64,000 nt of DNA from Intestinimonas butyriciproducens (GCF_016901775.1 NZ_JACJKW010000002.1:1-64000); one strand, 5' to 3'. Positions 8,191 through 16,539 are shown, numbered from the stretch's first letter. The notes: generated by a model from the sequence alone, not told the origin. A program made the numbers and translations.

Positions 8191-8217
8191 GGTGCAGCCA
8201 AATAAAATATGTGCTTT

Positions 8218-9306
8218 TTATTCCGCCATGTCCAATAACATATCTCCCAGTGCATCGGCAAAGAGGGAAGCGGAGTAAAGGGCCTCGTCCAGGGAGTTGC
8301 CGCTGGTACCCACTTCCAGAAGCATGCTTCCCGGTGTCACATGCTGGTTAAAGCGGGCGGCCCGCACATTGATGGGGCGCATGATGCCGGGATACAGGGC
8401 GTTCATCTGCTGTTGGATCTTGGCGGCAAAGGCCAGATGATCCGGCCAATCGTCAAAAGTCAGGCCGCCTCCGTCGGTACCGGCCACCAGCATCAGCTGG
8501 GCTGCCTGCCGTCCGCCGATCTGGGCCACGGTTTTGTATTTTTTGCCGCTGGAAGTGATCATGGCATCCCGATGCACATCAATGACAAATTTGATGGATG
8601 GGTTTTCAGAGATGGCCTGCTGGATCACTTCCAGCGCCCGGTTATAGGCGCCGTTATAGGAAGGACTGTCGCACAGCACGGTGGCGTGAATGGTTTTGAT
8701 GCCTTTTTCATTTAAAATCTTTTCCATTTCGGCCCCCACCCGCACCACATTGTAATTGGTGTCGGTGGTGCGGTCGGTGTCGGTGGGAGTATACCAGTTG
8801 GCGGCGTCGGGGGTATAGGCCTCGCTGCCATGGGTGTGGACGATGAGCACCGCCGGCTCATCCAGAGAAAAGGGAATGGAAACATTCTGATTCAGCAGGT
8901 CTTCCATGTCGATCTGGTAATCGGTTTCATTTTTATAGTAGACCGTACCGGCGCCGGGATAGGAGCCATCGTTGCCGTCGATCTGGATGGCGGCCACATT
9001 GGCCTGGGCCTGACTGGTCTGTCCCTGGGGAAGCACCGCTTCACTGACCTCTTCTCCGGCAGATACCAATTCCTCTTCGGGAGCATCCTCTGGAAGAAGG
9101 ACATCCGAGGGGGAATAATCCTCGATGGGCAAGTTGCTTTTTGCCGGGGGAAATGAAGAAAAGGCCGGAGGCCAGGGGGATTCCTGGGCGAAAACCCACA
9201 GCCCCACGGCTGCCAGCAAAAAAGGCCACAGCCCTTTTTTCCGCCGGGGCTTTTTCCGTCTGTTATGGCTTCTGATTTTTCTGTAGTTCCTGTGCCCCAG
9301 CGCCAT
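8218..9306 (-). CDS. spoIIP: Stage II sporulation protein P (SpoIIP)
   Basis: SpoIIP is the membrane-anchored amidase/endopeptidase that, with SpoIID and SpoIIM, degrades peptidoglycan during forespore engulfment. The 362-residue protein has a very basic N-terminus, a membrane anchor at about 26-40, and a low-complexity linker. The catalytic domain carries LIVHTHGSEAY, VIDVHRDA and the C-terminal LLEVGTSGN. The ATG at 9306 has GGAGGA nine bases upstream; a longer frame upstream has no such site. It follows gpr on the same strand, the order found in Bacillus. Confidence 0.93.
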   Translation of the reverse strand: MALGHRNYRKIRSHNRRKKPRRKKGLWPFLLAAVGLWVFAQESPWPPAFSSFPPAKSNLPIEDYSPSDVLLPEDAPEEELVSAGEEVSEAVLPQGQTSQAQANVAAIQIDGNDGSYPGAGTVYYKNETDYQIDMEDLLNQNVSIPFSLDEPAVLIVHTHGSEAYTPDAANWYTPTDTDRTTDTNYNVVRVGAEMEKILNEKGIKTIHATVLCDSPSYNGAYNRALEVIQQAISENPSIKFVIDVHRDAMITSSGKKYKTVAQIGGRQAAQLMLVAGTDGGGLTFDDWPDHLAFAAKIQQQMNALYPGIMRPINVRAARFNQHVTPGSMLLEVGTSGNSLDEALYSASLFADALGDMLLDMAE

Positions 9307-9376
9307 GAAAAACTTCCTCCATCCTGGTGTTGATGGAACCATTCTATGGCTTTTATGGCTTTTTTATGCCTTGTCC

Positions 9377-10255
9377 TCAACTGAGCAGGCTTTCGATGTC
9401 CTCCACAGACAGATGGGTATGCAGGGCCATATCAACGGCATAACCCAGGATCTTGGCGCTTTTCACCATCAGGGCGTCGATGTCCTTGGGGGTGACGATG
9501 AGGGAAGAGGAAGGCAGCTGTTCTTCCGGCGGCGCGCCGGGACACAGATCGGCGGCCAGGGTGCGGGCTTCCACCACTGTGGGAATGCCCAGGGCCAGCA
9601 CCGGGGTGTGGAGGGTCTGTTCATCCAGGGGGAAGCGGCCGGGGGCGATGCCGCCGCCAGGGGTGATGCCGGTATCGGAAAGCTGAATGGTGCGGCAGAG
9701 CCGGGACAGCTTTCGGGACACCAGCGAGTCGATGGCGATGATGGCGTCCGGACGGATCTTTTCACACAGCCCCAGCACCACTTCGCCGGTCTCTACGCCG
9801 GTAAGTCCCAGCACTCCTGGGGCAATGGCGCTGACCCGGGCAAAGGAGCGGAATACATCGGGCATGGTGTCTTTCAGATGCCGGGTGACGATGATTTTTT
9901 CGGTGCAGAGTGGGCCCAGGGCATCGGCGGTGAGATGGCGGTTGCCCAGTCCCACCACCAGAACGCTCTCCGGCTGGGAGGGCAGCAGGCAGCGCACCTG
10001 GCGGGCCAGAAGGGAAGAAGCGGCGGCGATGGTGTGATCCTCCCGTTCCCAGTTTGCCCCCAGCTGGAATGTGATATAGCGGCCTTGCGGCTTGCCCATT
10101 TCCCGTGCCCCCTCCGGGGTGCGGATATGCACTTCGGTGATATGGATGCCCTCCTGCTCTTCTTCCTTCCAATCCACCCCCGGCGGTTCCTGGCGGGTCT
10201 GCTCCTGATAGAGCTCCCGGGCCTCCAGGGCCAGGTCTGTGCGTCTCGATTCCAT
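9377..10255 (-). CDS. gpr: Germination protease GPR
   Basis: GPR is made as a zymogen in the forespore and cleaves small acid-soluble spore proteins after germination. The 292-residue protein begins MESRRTDLALEARE, matching the propeptide region. It contains VVGLGNRHLTADALGP and AIDSLVSRKL, the two segments that carry the aspartates of this atypical acid protease family. AGGAGGAAATCCG precedes the ATG. It is divergent from rpsT and 70 nt upstream of spoIIP, which preserves the rpsT/gpr-spoIIP arrangement of endospore formers. Confidence 0.95.
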   Translation of the reverse strand: MESRRTDLALEARELYQEQTRQEPPGVDWKEEEQEGIHITEVHIRTPEGAREMGKPQGRYITFQLGANWEREDHTIAAASSLLARQVRCLLPSQPESVLVVGLGNRHLTADALGPLCTEKIIVTRHLKDTMPDVFRSFARVSAIAPGVLGLTGVETGEVVLGLCEKIRPDAIIAIDSLVSRKLSRLCRTIQLSDTGITPGGGIAPGRFPLDEQTLHTPVLALGIPTVVEARTLAADLCPGAPPEEQLPSSSLIVTPKDIDALMVKSAKILGYAVDMALHTHLSVEDIESLLS

Positions 10256-10326
10256 CGGATTTCCTCCTGTTTTTCTCTTAGTGTTTCCCCCGGAAAAGAA
10301 ATATGCAAAAATTGTGTGAGAAACAC

Positions 10327-10355
10327 TTGCATTTGCCGCCGCAAAATGTTAGAAT
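10327..10355 (+). promoter_or_regulatory. SigA-type promoter of rpsT
   Basis: TTGCAT, a 17-bp spacer and TAGAAT, 41 nt before the rpsT start chosen here. Confidence 0.65.
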
Positions 10356-10395
10356 AAGCAATGCTATGAATATCTGAGGTAAGGAGGTCATGATT

Positions 10396-10656
10396 TTGCC
10401 GAATATTAAGTCCGCGAAGAAGCGCGTGCTGGTCAATAAGACAAAGAACGAGAGAAATCGCGCCGCGAAGACAGCGATGAAGACACAGTTGAAGAAGTTC
10501 GACAGTGCCATTCAGCAGGGCACCGGCATCCAGGAGGCGTATAAGGCCACCGTGGTTTGCCTGGACAAGGCTGTTGCCAAAGGTATTCTGCACAAGAATA
10601 CTGCCGCGAGAAAAAAGAGCGCGCTGGCGAAGAAGGTCAACGCCGCCGCCAAATAA
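10396..10656 (+). CDS. rpsT: 30S ribosomal protein S20
   Basis: S20 binds 16S rRNA in the lower body of the small subunit. The 86-residue product is Lys/Arg/Ala-rich with MPNIKSAKKR, TAMKTQLKKF and HKNTAARKKS, all typical. An ATG at 10390 would add MI and lies only 2 nt from AAGGAGG. The TTG at 10396 lies 8 nt from it and gives the conserved MPNIKSAKKR start, so TTG is preferred. A consensus promoter precedes the gene and a strong terminator follows it. Confidence 0.95.
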   Translation: MPNIKSAKKRVLVNKTKNERNRAAKTAMKTQLKKFDSAIQQGTGIQEAYKATVVCLDKAVAKGILHKNTAARKKSALAKKVNAAAK

Positions 10657-10679
10657 GCAGTGGAATTTTGATGATCTTC

Positions 10680-10711
10680 CAGGGCCGGGATTTGTTCCCG
10701 GCCCTTTTTGC
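10680..10711 (+). terminator. Intrinsic terminator of rpsT
   Basis: AGGGCCGGGA pairs with TCCCGGCCCT and is followed by TTTTTG. Confidence 0.85.
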
Positions 10712-10842
10712 TGCGCAAAAAGAAATGGGATTGCATTTATTTTCCTGTCTCCCTTTACAGCAGAGTGGGAGTGTGCTAACATAAAAATGAACAATTTGTA
10801 AAAGTTCACCGCTGCAAAGGAAAATAAGGAGGATGATTGCTT

Positions 10843-12306
10843 GTGAAAAAAGGCATTGTATTGGCCGCACTTCTGTTTTTGCTGGTGCTGTGCACCGTTT
10901 CTATGGCGGCGCCGGCCGAAGTGTCTCCCCTGGCGGGGACCTATGAAGGCTGGTATTATGCCAACCAGGGACAGACCGGCCTGACTCTCACCGTCAACGA
11001 AGACGGCACCGGCGTGTTTGAGTTTTACAATATGCCCGGGCGCAGCAATGCAAAGGAGGGCTCCTATACCATCAAGGCCACTCTGGAGAACGGCAATTAT
11101 GTGATCAGAGGAGACGAATGGATCGAAAAACCCAGCACCTATTCCTTTGTCACCCTGAAAGGTACGTTGAACCAGGACATCTACACCGGTTTGGTGGATG
11201 GCAACAAAAACTGGGAGTTTGTGCTGAACAAAAACAACTCCAGCTATCAGGAAGTGGTGGACAGCGTCTATCAGAACCACAGCTACAAGGTGTTTGACGA
11301 AGGCATGACCTGGCAGCAGGCCAAGGAGAAATGCGAATCCCTGGGCGGTCATCTGGTGACCATCACTTCCCAGGGAGAGCAGAACTTTGTGGCAAAACTG
11401 CTGACAAACGGCAGCAAGAAGCAGTACTGGATCGGAGCCACTACCACAGGCGGCGCGCCCCAGTGGATCACAGGGGAAACCTTCTCCTATTCCAACTGGG
11501 ATGTGATCGAGCCCAACAGCCACACCCGCTCCGATGGGGAAAAGGAACAGTATGTGCATATCTATAACACACCAAATCCGGCGGTGAGCGGCAGCAAGCG
11601 CTTTGCCTGGAACGATATGTATTATGACAACACCTATCCAGGGGAAGAGGACAACTTCTCTTTGCAGACTGTGGGCTTCGTATGCGAGTGGGAAACCTGG
11701 TCGGATTCGGCGGACTGGTCCACCCCGGAGCTTCAGGAAGCGGCCGATGCCGGACTCATCCCCGATGTGCTGGTGGGCAAGGATATGACAGCGCCGGTGA
11801 CCCGGGGCGAATTTGCTGCCATTTCCGTCAACCTGTTTGAAGCCATGACCGGCGGGCGGGCCGTCATGTCCTCCCAGTGCCAGTTTGAGGACATCGCCGA
11901 TAATGAAAACAGGAACTATATCCTGAAAGCCTATAACATCGGTGCAGTCCGGGGATACAGCGCCACAGAATTTGCCCCCGATGAGCTGATCACCCGGGAG
12001 CAGCTGGCCACCATGCTGTGCCGGGTGTACAAAAGAGCACAGTGGCCCGACTGGACACTGGAAACCGATGAAGAATACACCATCAACTATTCCGGTGTTC
12101 CCAAGTACGCCGATGATGGCCAGATCTCTGATTACGCCAAGCCCAGCGTCTATTTCATGACCAAATACAATGTGATCTCCGGTGTGGGCAATGGGATGTT
12201 TGCTCCCAAGAACACCAACTCCATGGAAGAGGCAAAGCATTATGCCAATGCCACAAGAGAGCAGGCCATCGCCATGTCTTTGCGCAGCTTCAAGAATCTG
12301 AAGTAA
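10843..12306 (+). CDS. Secreted C-type lectin-like/SLH protein
   Basis: The 487-residue protein starts at GTG 10843, 10 nt after AAGGAGG; a TTG at 10837 is too close. A signal peptide ends near SMAAPAE. A beta-rich domain (residues 30-130, LAGTYEGWYY onwards) is followed by a C-type lectin-like domain at about 140-290, with MTWQQAKEKCESLGGHLVTI, given as the pieces WQQAKEKC and GGHLVTI, and WIGATTTGG and FVCEWE. The C-terminal 190 residues resemble SLH repeats (TRGEFAA, ITREQLATML, GNGMFAPKNT), which anchor proteins to cell-wall polymer. Calcium or sugar binding by the lectin fold is inferred. Confidence 0.8.
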   Translation: MKKGIVLAALLFLLVLCTVSMAAPAEVSPLAGTYEGWYYANQGQTGLTLTVNEDGTGVFEFYNMPGRSNAKEGSYTIKATLENGNYVIRGDEWIEKPSTYSFVTLKGTLNQDIYTGLVDGNKNWEFVLNKNNSSYQEVVDSVYQNHSYKVFDEGMTWQQAKEKCESLGGHLVTITSQGEQNFVAKLLTNGSKKQYWIGATTTGGAPQWITGETFSYSNWDVIEPNSHTRSDGEKEQYVHIYNTPNPAVSGSKRFAWNDMYYDNTYPGEEDNFSLQTVGFVCEWETWSDSADWSTPELQEAADAGLIPDVLVGKDMTAPVTRGEFAAISVNLFEAMTGGRAVMSSQCQFEDIADNENRNYILKAYNIGAVRGYSATEFAPDELITREQLATMLCRVYKRAQWPDWTLETDEEYTINYSGVPKYADDGQISDYAKPSVYFMTKYNVISGVGNGMFAPKNTNSMEEAKHYANATREQAIAMSLRSFKNLK

Positions 12307-12319
12307 TCGAGCTATACAG

Positions 12320-12357
12320 AAAAAACACCGTTGGGATTTCCCAACGGTGTTTTTTCA
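12320..12357. terminator. Bidirectional intrinsic terminator
   Basis: AAAAAACACCGTTGGGA pairs with TCCCAACGGTGTTTTTT, between convergent genes. Confidence 0.9.
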
Positions 12358-12363
12358 AGCGGT

Positions 12364-13164
12364 TTAAATCAGCTTGTGTACTTCGATCTGGATACGGCCT
12401 TTTTTGGAAAGACCGCCGATCTGGGCCAGAATGGCTTTGCCTTTGCCCCGCAGAGAGATGCGGGCTCCTTCGGGCACAGGCTTGTCCCCTTTGAGGGCAT
12501 CGGCCCCATCCACCTGCACCAGGCCCCGGCGGATGCACTCCGCCGCTTCTCCCCGGGAGAGGGAAAAGGCCACGGTGAGCACCGCGTCCAGACGGAGGGA
12601 AGGCACGGTGTCCCGCAGGGTTTTGAACTGAAGGGGAGGAATGAGCAGGCTGTCCAGAGCCACCGGCTCCACGACGATGGAGGCGTGGCCGGCTTTCTCC
12701 AGGTTGTGGCGCACATAGTCCCCCATTTCCGCCGTCAGCAGAATGTCGGCGCTTTGAGGGGAAACCAGAATGTCACCCACCATCTCCCGCCGGATGCCCA
12801 GCCCCATCAGGGAGCCCAGGTAATCCCGGTGGTTCAGTTCTATGCCGCCTCGGGGCCTGGCCCGCAGGGCACAGATGGGGTTGTCCTCCAAAGGAATGTC
12901 ATCCGGGGTCTCCATATAGTCCGGGAGGAACAGGGCCAGACGCCGCTCGGCCTGGGGATAACCGCCATAGAGAAAGAAGCCCTGGCTTCCCATCCGTTCC
13001 ATGGCGGTGCGGCACAGATTCTGCTGGCGCAGATCGAGAAAAGAAGTGCAGGATGGTTGAAAATATTTTTCTGCCTGGCTCATTTTATCCCATAGCTGGC
13101 TGATGATCAGCCGGTCCTCCGGCTGTTGGGCCAGAGACAGCAGTTCTTCCCGTTTGGCTGGCAT
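12364..13164 (-). CDS. S4-domain RNA-binding protein (YlmH-like)
   Basis: The 266-residue protein matches the YlmH family: an N-terminal alpha/beta region (FLDLRQQNLC, FYGGYPQAERR-like FFLYGGYPQAE), a central DYLGSLMGLGIRREMVGDI block, and a C-terminal S4 domain (RLDAVLTVAFSLSRGEAAECI ... VQVDG). YlmH binds RNA and has been linked to ribosome quality control. In other Firmicutes the gene sits near ftsZ and divIVA; here it stands alone between two terminators. AGGAGGGATGGTCC precedes the ATG. Confidence 0.85.
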   Translation of the reverse strand: MPAKREELLSLAQQPEDRLIISQLWDKMSQAEKYFQPSCTSFLDLRQQNLCRTAMERMGSQGFFLYGGYPQAERRLALFLPDYMETPDDIPLEDNPICALRARPRGGIELNHRDYLGSLMGLGIRREMVGDILVSPQSADILLTAEMGDYVRHNLEKAGHASIVVEPVALDSLLIPPLQFKTLRDTVPSLRLDAVLTVAFSLSRGEAAECIRRGLVQVDGADALKGDKPVPEGARISLRGKGKAILAQIGGLSKKGRIQIEVHKLI

Positions 13165-13230
13165 GGACCATCCCTCCTGTGTGTGTTGGAATACTCATCA
13201 GGGATTATAGCATACTCCCTGGGGAAAAAG

Positions 13231-13260
13231 CAAAAAAAGCGCCCGAAGGCGCTTTTTGCA
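13231..13260 (-). terminator. Intrinsic terminator of the degV gene
   Basis: AAAAAGCGCC and GGCGCTTTTT form a stem with loop CGA, directly after the stop codon of the minus-strand degV gene. Confidence 0.8.
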
Positions 13261-13261
13261 G

Positions 13262-14122
13262 TTACTCTAAAATCTGAATCCCGCAGCCGATCAGATGGGG
13301 GCCGGTGTGCACACCCAGGGTACAGTCGATTTCCCCTTCATAATAATGGGTGGCGCAGCCGATCTCATCCCGGAGTTTGCTTTTCAGATATTCCAGATCC
13401 CCGGGGCAGCCGCCATGGGCGGTGGCCAGGGTATAGGGGGTGCCGTCGGTGGGGACCATGGCCCGGATACGCCCTGCCATCTCGTCCATGGACCGATACC
13501 GGCCCCGTACTTTGCTGATGCTGGCCAGCTGGCCGTCAGGAGCAAAGGAGATAATGGGCTTGATCTGGAGCATGGTACCGGCAATGCAGCTGATCTTGCC
13601 GATCCGGCCGCCTTTTTGCAGGTATTCCAGGGTGTCCAGGCTGAACATCACCTGGGTGTTTTCCCGCAGGCGGGGAACCAGGAGCAAAAGCTCTTCCCAG
13701 CTGGCCCCCTGGGCCAGGCGGTTGGTCACTTCCAGCGCCAGACAGCCCTCTCCCAGGCTGCCGCTGTTGGAGTCGAATACGGCGCATTGGAGCCCTTCGT
13801 AATTTTCTGCCATCAGACGCACCATATTATAAGTGCCGCTGAGGCCGGCGGACAAGCAGATGGCAATGACCTTTTCAAAGCCCTGGGACTTGATTTCATC
13901 CAGCAGAGAAAGCAGCGTACCGCCGTCGGGCAGGGAGGTGGTAGGCAGAGCCTGGGGCATCCGCTGGTAGATTTCCTGGGGCGTGATGTCCACCCCGTCG
14001 GAATACTCCCTGTGGGGATAAATGATTTTCAGGGGAAGCACAAAAATGTCCCGTTCCCGGGCCAGGGCCGGAGAGATATCAGCGCAGGAGTCGGTGAGCA
14101 CCGCAATTTTTTGAGGATTCAA
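13262..14122 (-). CDS. DegV family fatty-acid-binding protein
   Basis: DegV proteins (FakB type) bind a fatty acid for phosphorylation by FakA. The 286-residue product shows IAVLTDSCADI at the N-terminus, CLSAGLSGTYN, DSNSGSLGEG and the C-terminal HTGPHLIGCGI. There is no in-frame ATG near the conserved N-terminus. TTG at 14122 gives LNPQKIAVLTDS and is the likely start, though its ribosome binding site (AAAGGCG) is weak. The gene is divergent from a tetR, with interlocked promoters and a palindrome between them, so it is probably controlled by that regulator. Confidence 0.88.
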   Translation of the reverse strand: MNPQKIAVLTDSCADISPALARERDIFVLPLKIIYPHREYSDGVDITPQEIYQRMPQALPTTSLPDGGTLLSLLDEIKSQGFEKVIAICLSAGLSGTYNMVRLMAENYEGLQCAVFDSNSGSLGEGCLALEVTNRLAQGASWEELLLLVPRLRENTQVMFSLDTLEYLQKGGRIGKISCIAGTMLQIKPIISFAPDGQLASISKVRGRYRSMDEMAGRIRAMVPTDGTPYTLATAHGGCPGDLEYLKSKLRDEIGCATHYYEGEIDCTLGVHTGPHLIGCGIQILE

Positions 14123-14158
14123 ATGAACACACGCCTTTCCAAAAGCCCAAAGGGCCGG

Positions 14159-14187
14159 TTGACGGAAAAATCCGTTGCAAGTATAAT
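14159..14187 (+). promoter_or_regulatory. SigA promoter of the tetR gene
   Basis: TTGACG, a 17-bp spacer and TATAAT. It lies inside the leader of the oppositely oriented degV transcript. Confidence 0.65.
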
Positions 14188-14199
14188 AAAAACAGAAGA

Positions 14200-14216
14200 A
14201 CATAACGCTGTTATGT
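14200..14216. promoter_or_regulatory. Palindromic operator candidate between degV and tetR
   Basis: ACATAAC, a 3-bp centre (GCT) and GTTATGT form a perfect 17-bp palindrome just downstream of both predicted transcription starts. It is a likely site for the TetR protein at 14279. Confidence 0.65.
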
Positions 14217-14225
14217 GATATACTC

Positions 14226-14254
14226 ATTATACAGAACGACGGCATTGTTGTCAA
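14226..14254 (-). promoter_or_regulatory. Consensus SigA promoter of the degV gene
   Basis: On the minus strand TTGACA, a 17-bp spacer and TATAAT: a full match to consensus at both boxes. It faces the tetR promoter and lies inside the tetR leader. Confidence 0.75.
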
Positions 14255-14278
14255 TTCTTTTGAAAGGGAGGACCCTTG

Positions 14279-14887
14279 ATGGAATATCGGGAGAAGCGGA
14301 AAGCCCAGGGCCAGGAAACCGAGCAAAAGATTCTGGAAACGGCCCGGCAGCTGATGCGGAAAAATGGCTACGACGCCGTGTCCATCCGGGACATCTGCAA
14401 GGAGGCGGGGGTGACCACCGGGGCCTTTTATCACCATTTCCGTTCCAAGGAAGAGATGCTGGAAAAAGGCGGCCAGCAGCTGGATCTTTACATCCGTCAG
14501 CAGCTGAATGTGCGGCCTTTTCACAGCAGTCTTTCCGCATTGCGTATTATTTTCACCGCTTATGCAGAATATATGGAAGAAAACCAGGGTGAGCTCACAG
14601 CCCGGTATTATCAGAATATGCTGGCTATCAGCGCCCAAAAGCCCTTTGACACCGGACGGAGCATTTATCAGATGGTGCTGCATTTTGTGATGGAGGCCCA
14701 GGACAAGGGGATCCTATCCCGGCAATACGATGCGGAAACGATCGCCACCTTCTGTGTCCGCCATTTCCGGGGCATTGTCATCGACTGGGCCTTTCATAAC
14801 TACTCTTTTTCCCTGATGCAGGCCATGGAAAGGGAATTTAAGATGGCCTATCAGCTGTTCAAATCTCTCCGGGCGCCGATGATATAA
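14279..14887 (+). CDS. TetR family transcriptional regulator
   Basis: The 202-residue protein has an N-terminal helix-turn-helix (ILETARQLMRKNGYDAVSIRDI ... GVTTGAFYHHF, quoted in part) typical of TetR repressors, followed by a helical ligand-binding domain. ATG 14279 follows AAAGGGAGG. It is divergent from degV and probably binds the palindrome at 14200-14216. Since degV proteins bind fatty acids, an acyl ligand is conceivable, but nothing in the sequence shows the effector. Confidence 0.88.
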   Translation: MEYREKRKAQGQETEQKILETARQLMRKNGYDAVSIRDICKEAGVTTGAFYHHFRSKEEMLEKGGQQLDLYIRQQLNVRPFHSSLSALRIIFTAYAEYMEENQGELTARYYQNMLAISAQKPFDTGRSIYQMVLHFVMEAQDKGILSRQYDAETIATFCVRHFRGIVIDWAFHNYSFSLMQAMEREFKMAYQLFKSLRAPMI

Positions 14888-14927
14888 AAAATTTACAAAC
14901 AACCGGCTTTTTTCGTCCAAAAAACCA

Positions 14928-14956
14928 TTGGAATCGGCAATGAACTGTGATAATAT
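14928..14956 (+). promoter_or_regulatory. Possible promoter for the hemolysin III gene
   Basis: TTGGAA, a 17-bp spacer and TAATAT, with an overlapping TATAAT three bases further on. The leader is about 65 nt. Confidence 0.4.
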
Positions 14957-15027
14957 AATTATATTGATTTTATGATCTGGTTTTCAAAACTACTTATTTG
15001 TTTTGTATGGCTGGAAAGGAGCCGAAT

Positions 15028-15699
15028 ATGGAAATGAGAATGGATAAGGCAAGAGAATATCTTCCCCGCTACACCCTGGGCGAAGAAATCTTCAACTCGG
15101 TGTCCCATGGGATAGGGGTGGCCCTGGCCTGTGTGGGCTTCGGGATTCTGATCGTGCTGTCGGCTTTGTATGGGGATGCCTGGGCGGTGAGCAGTTCCAT
15201 CGTCTATTCCTTCTCCCTGTTTGCTCTCTATCTGGCGTCCACCCTGTATCATGCCTGCCCCAACCGGCGGGTGAAGGGTGTTTTGCAGGTGCTGGATCAT
15301 TGCTCCATTTTCCTGCTGATCGCCGGGACCTATACTCCCTATACGCTGATCACCCTGCGAGGGGCTTTGGGATGGAGCTTGTTTGGTGTGGTGTGGTGTG
15401 CGGCTATTGCAGGCGTGGTGCTCAACGCCATCGATGTGCGGAAATACAGCCGCATTTCCATGGTGTGTTATGTGGCCATGGGCTGGGTCGTTGTTCTGGC
15501 CATCCGGCCGCTGATGGCGGCGCTTTCCTGGCGGGGACTTTTGCTGCTGGCTCTGGGCGGCGTATTTTACACCGTGGGCATCGTCTTTTATGCGATCCGC
15601 CGCAGCTATATGCATTCCATCTGGCATCTGTTTGTGCTGGCGGGCAGCGTATGCCATTATCTGAGCATCCTTCTTTATGTGATCCCTACCACTTTCTGA
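15028..15699 (+). CDS. Hemolysin III/PAQR family membrane protein
   Basis: The 223-residue protein has seven hydrophobic segments and the family histidines and polar residues in place: NSVSHG, STLYHAC, LDHCSIFLLIAGTYTP, and SIWHLFVLAGSVCHY near the C-terminus. These residues form the putative zinc site of the PAQR/CREST superfamily. The bacterial function is not settled; the haemolysin name is historical. The ATG at 15028 follows AAAGGAGC; a longer frame from an upstream ATG lacks such a site. The GNAT gene follows after 18 nt. Confidence 0.9.
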   Translation: MEMRMDKAREYLPRYTLGEEIFNSVSHGIGVALACVGFGILIVLSALYGDAWAVSSSIVYSFSLFALYLASTLYHACPNRRVKGVLQVLDHCSIFLLIAGTYTPYTLITLRGALGWSLFGVVWCAAIAGVVLNAIDVRKYSRISMVCYVAMGWVVVLAIRPLMAALSWRGLLLLALGGVFYTVGIVFYAIRRSYMHSIWHLFVLAGSVCHYLSILLYVIPTTF

Positions 15700-15717
15700 G
15701 AAAGGCGGTGAATAGCC

Positions 15718-16320
15718 GTGGAGCGAGAAATCAGAGGCAAGAGGATCCTTTTGCGGGAGCAGAGGGAAGAGGACGCGCCGTTTTTTGCTTATTGGTTCAA
15801 CCAGCCCCGGGTCATGTTCCAGTGCGGTTTTGAAAAACCCACCGACGAGGAAAAAATAAAGCGGCAGATCACTTTCGATCACAGATCGGAGGATTCCCGT
15901 TGGTTCACCATCACCGATAGGGAGGGGCATATCGCGGGAGAGACCGGCCTGCTGCGGATGTTTCCGGCCTGGAACCAGACCGACCTGACCATCATCATTC
16001 CCGATCCCCAAATGCAGCACAAAGGTTATGGCACAGAAGCCATGGAGATCATGCTGGATCTGGCCTTTCGGGAATATCAGATGCACCGCGTTTCCATAGG
16101 AGTCGTGGCGCTGAATACCAGTGCGCTGGAATTTTACAAAAAGATGGGATTCCGGCAGGAAGGCGTTCTGGAAGAGGCATACTATTATAAAGGTGCGTAC
16201 AGTGATTTTGTGATGATGCGCATCCTCAGCCGGGAGTGGAGATCGTCAAACAAAATGTTTGCAGCCTGTGAGAAGGTCCCTTCTGAGGAAATCCTGGATG
16301 AGGGAAGAAAATGTCCTTGA
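15718..16320 (+). CDS. GNAT family N-acetyltransferase
   Basis: The 200-residue protein starts at GTG after AAAGGCGGTG. It shows the RimJ/RimL-like GNAT arrangement: LREQREEDAPFF at the N-terminus, ITFD and TIIIPDPQMQHKGYGTEAM (acetyl-CoA loop Q-x-x-G-x-G/A variant QHKGYG), and NTSALEFYKKMGFRQEGVLE. It acetylates an amine or protein N-terminus; the substrate is unknown. It probably shares a transcript with the hemolysin III gene. Its last codons overlap the -35 box of the tRNA-Ser promoter. Confidence 0.85.
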   Translation: MEREIRGKRILLREQREEDAPFFAYWFNQPRVMFQCGFEKPTDEEKIKRQITFDHRSEDSRWFTITDREGHIAGETGLLRMFPAWNQTDLTIIIPDPQMQHKGYGTEAMEIMLDLAFREYQMHRVSIGVVALNTSALEFYKKMGFRQEGVLEEAYYYKGAYSDFVMMRILSREWRSSNKMFAACEKVPSEEILDEGRKCP

Positions 16321-16345
16321 CAAAACCGATGAGACATGGTAGGAT
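16317..16345 (+). promoter_or_regulatory. Promoter of tRNA-Ser
   Basis: TTGACA, a 17-bp spacer and TAGGAT. The -35 box overlaps the stop codon of the GNAT gene. Confidence 0.6.
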
Positions 16346-16379
16346 ATAAAGGCACTCATGAGTGCAGCCATCAGGCTGT

Positions 16380-16469
16380 GGAGAAGTACTCAAGTGGTGA
16401 AGAGGCTCCCCTGCTAAGGGAGTAGGGCTCGAAAGGGTCGCGAGGGTTCAAATCCCTCCTTCTCCGCCA
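16380..16469 (+). tRNA. tRNA-Ser (GCT)
   Basis: The acceptor arm GGAGAAG pairs with CTTCTCC. The anticodon loop is CTGCTAA (anticodon GCT), there is a long class II variable arm (near 16425-16440), and CCA is encoded. Length 90 nt fits tRNA-Ser. Confidence 0.95.
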
Positions 16470-16471
16470 AG

Positions 16472-16501
16472 AAAAGACACGCTGTCCAGCGTGTCTTTTT
16501 T
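16472..16501 (+). terminator. Intrinsic terminator after tRNA-Ser
   Basis: AAAAGACACGCT pairs with AGCGTGTCTTTT and a T run follows. It closely resembles the terminator at 113-142. Confidence 0.85.
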
Positions 16502-16539
16502 GCTATCTATTCCAAAAAAAGAGAAAGGCGGAAACGGGT

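Noticed and set aside
9874-12240. Long minus-strand open frame of 788 codons
   Set aside because: It runs antisense through rpsT and the lectin/SLH gene, which have clear families, and shares its 5' end with no ribosome binding site. It is a shadow of GC-rich codon positions.
13262-14683. degV frame extended to 14683
   Set aside because: The extension crosses the promoters and palindrome and the divergent tetR gene; the family start is at LNPQKIAVLTDS.
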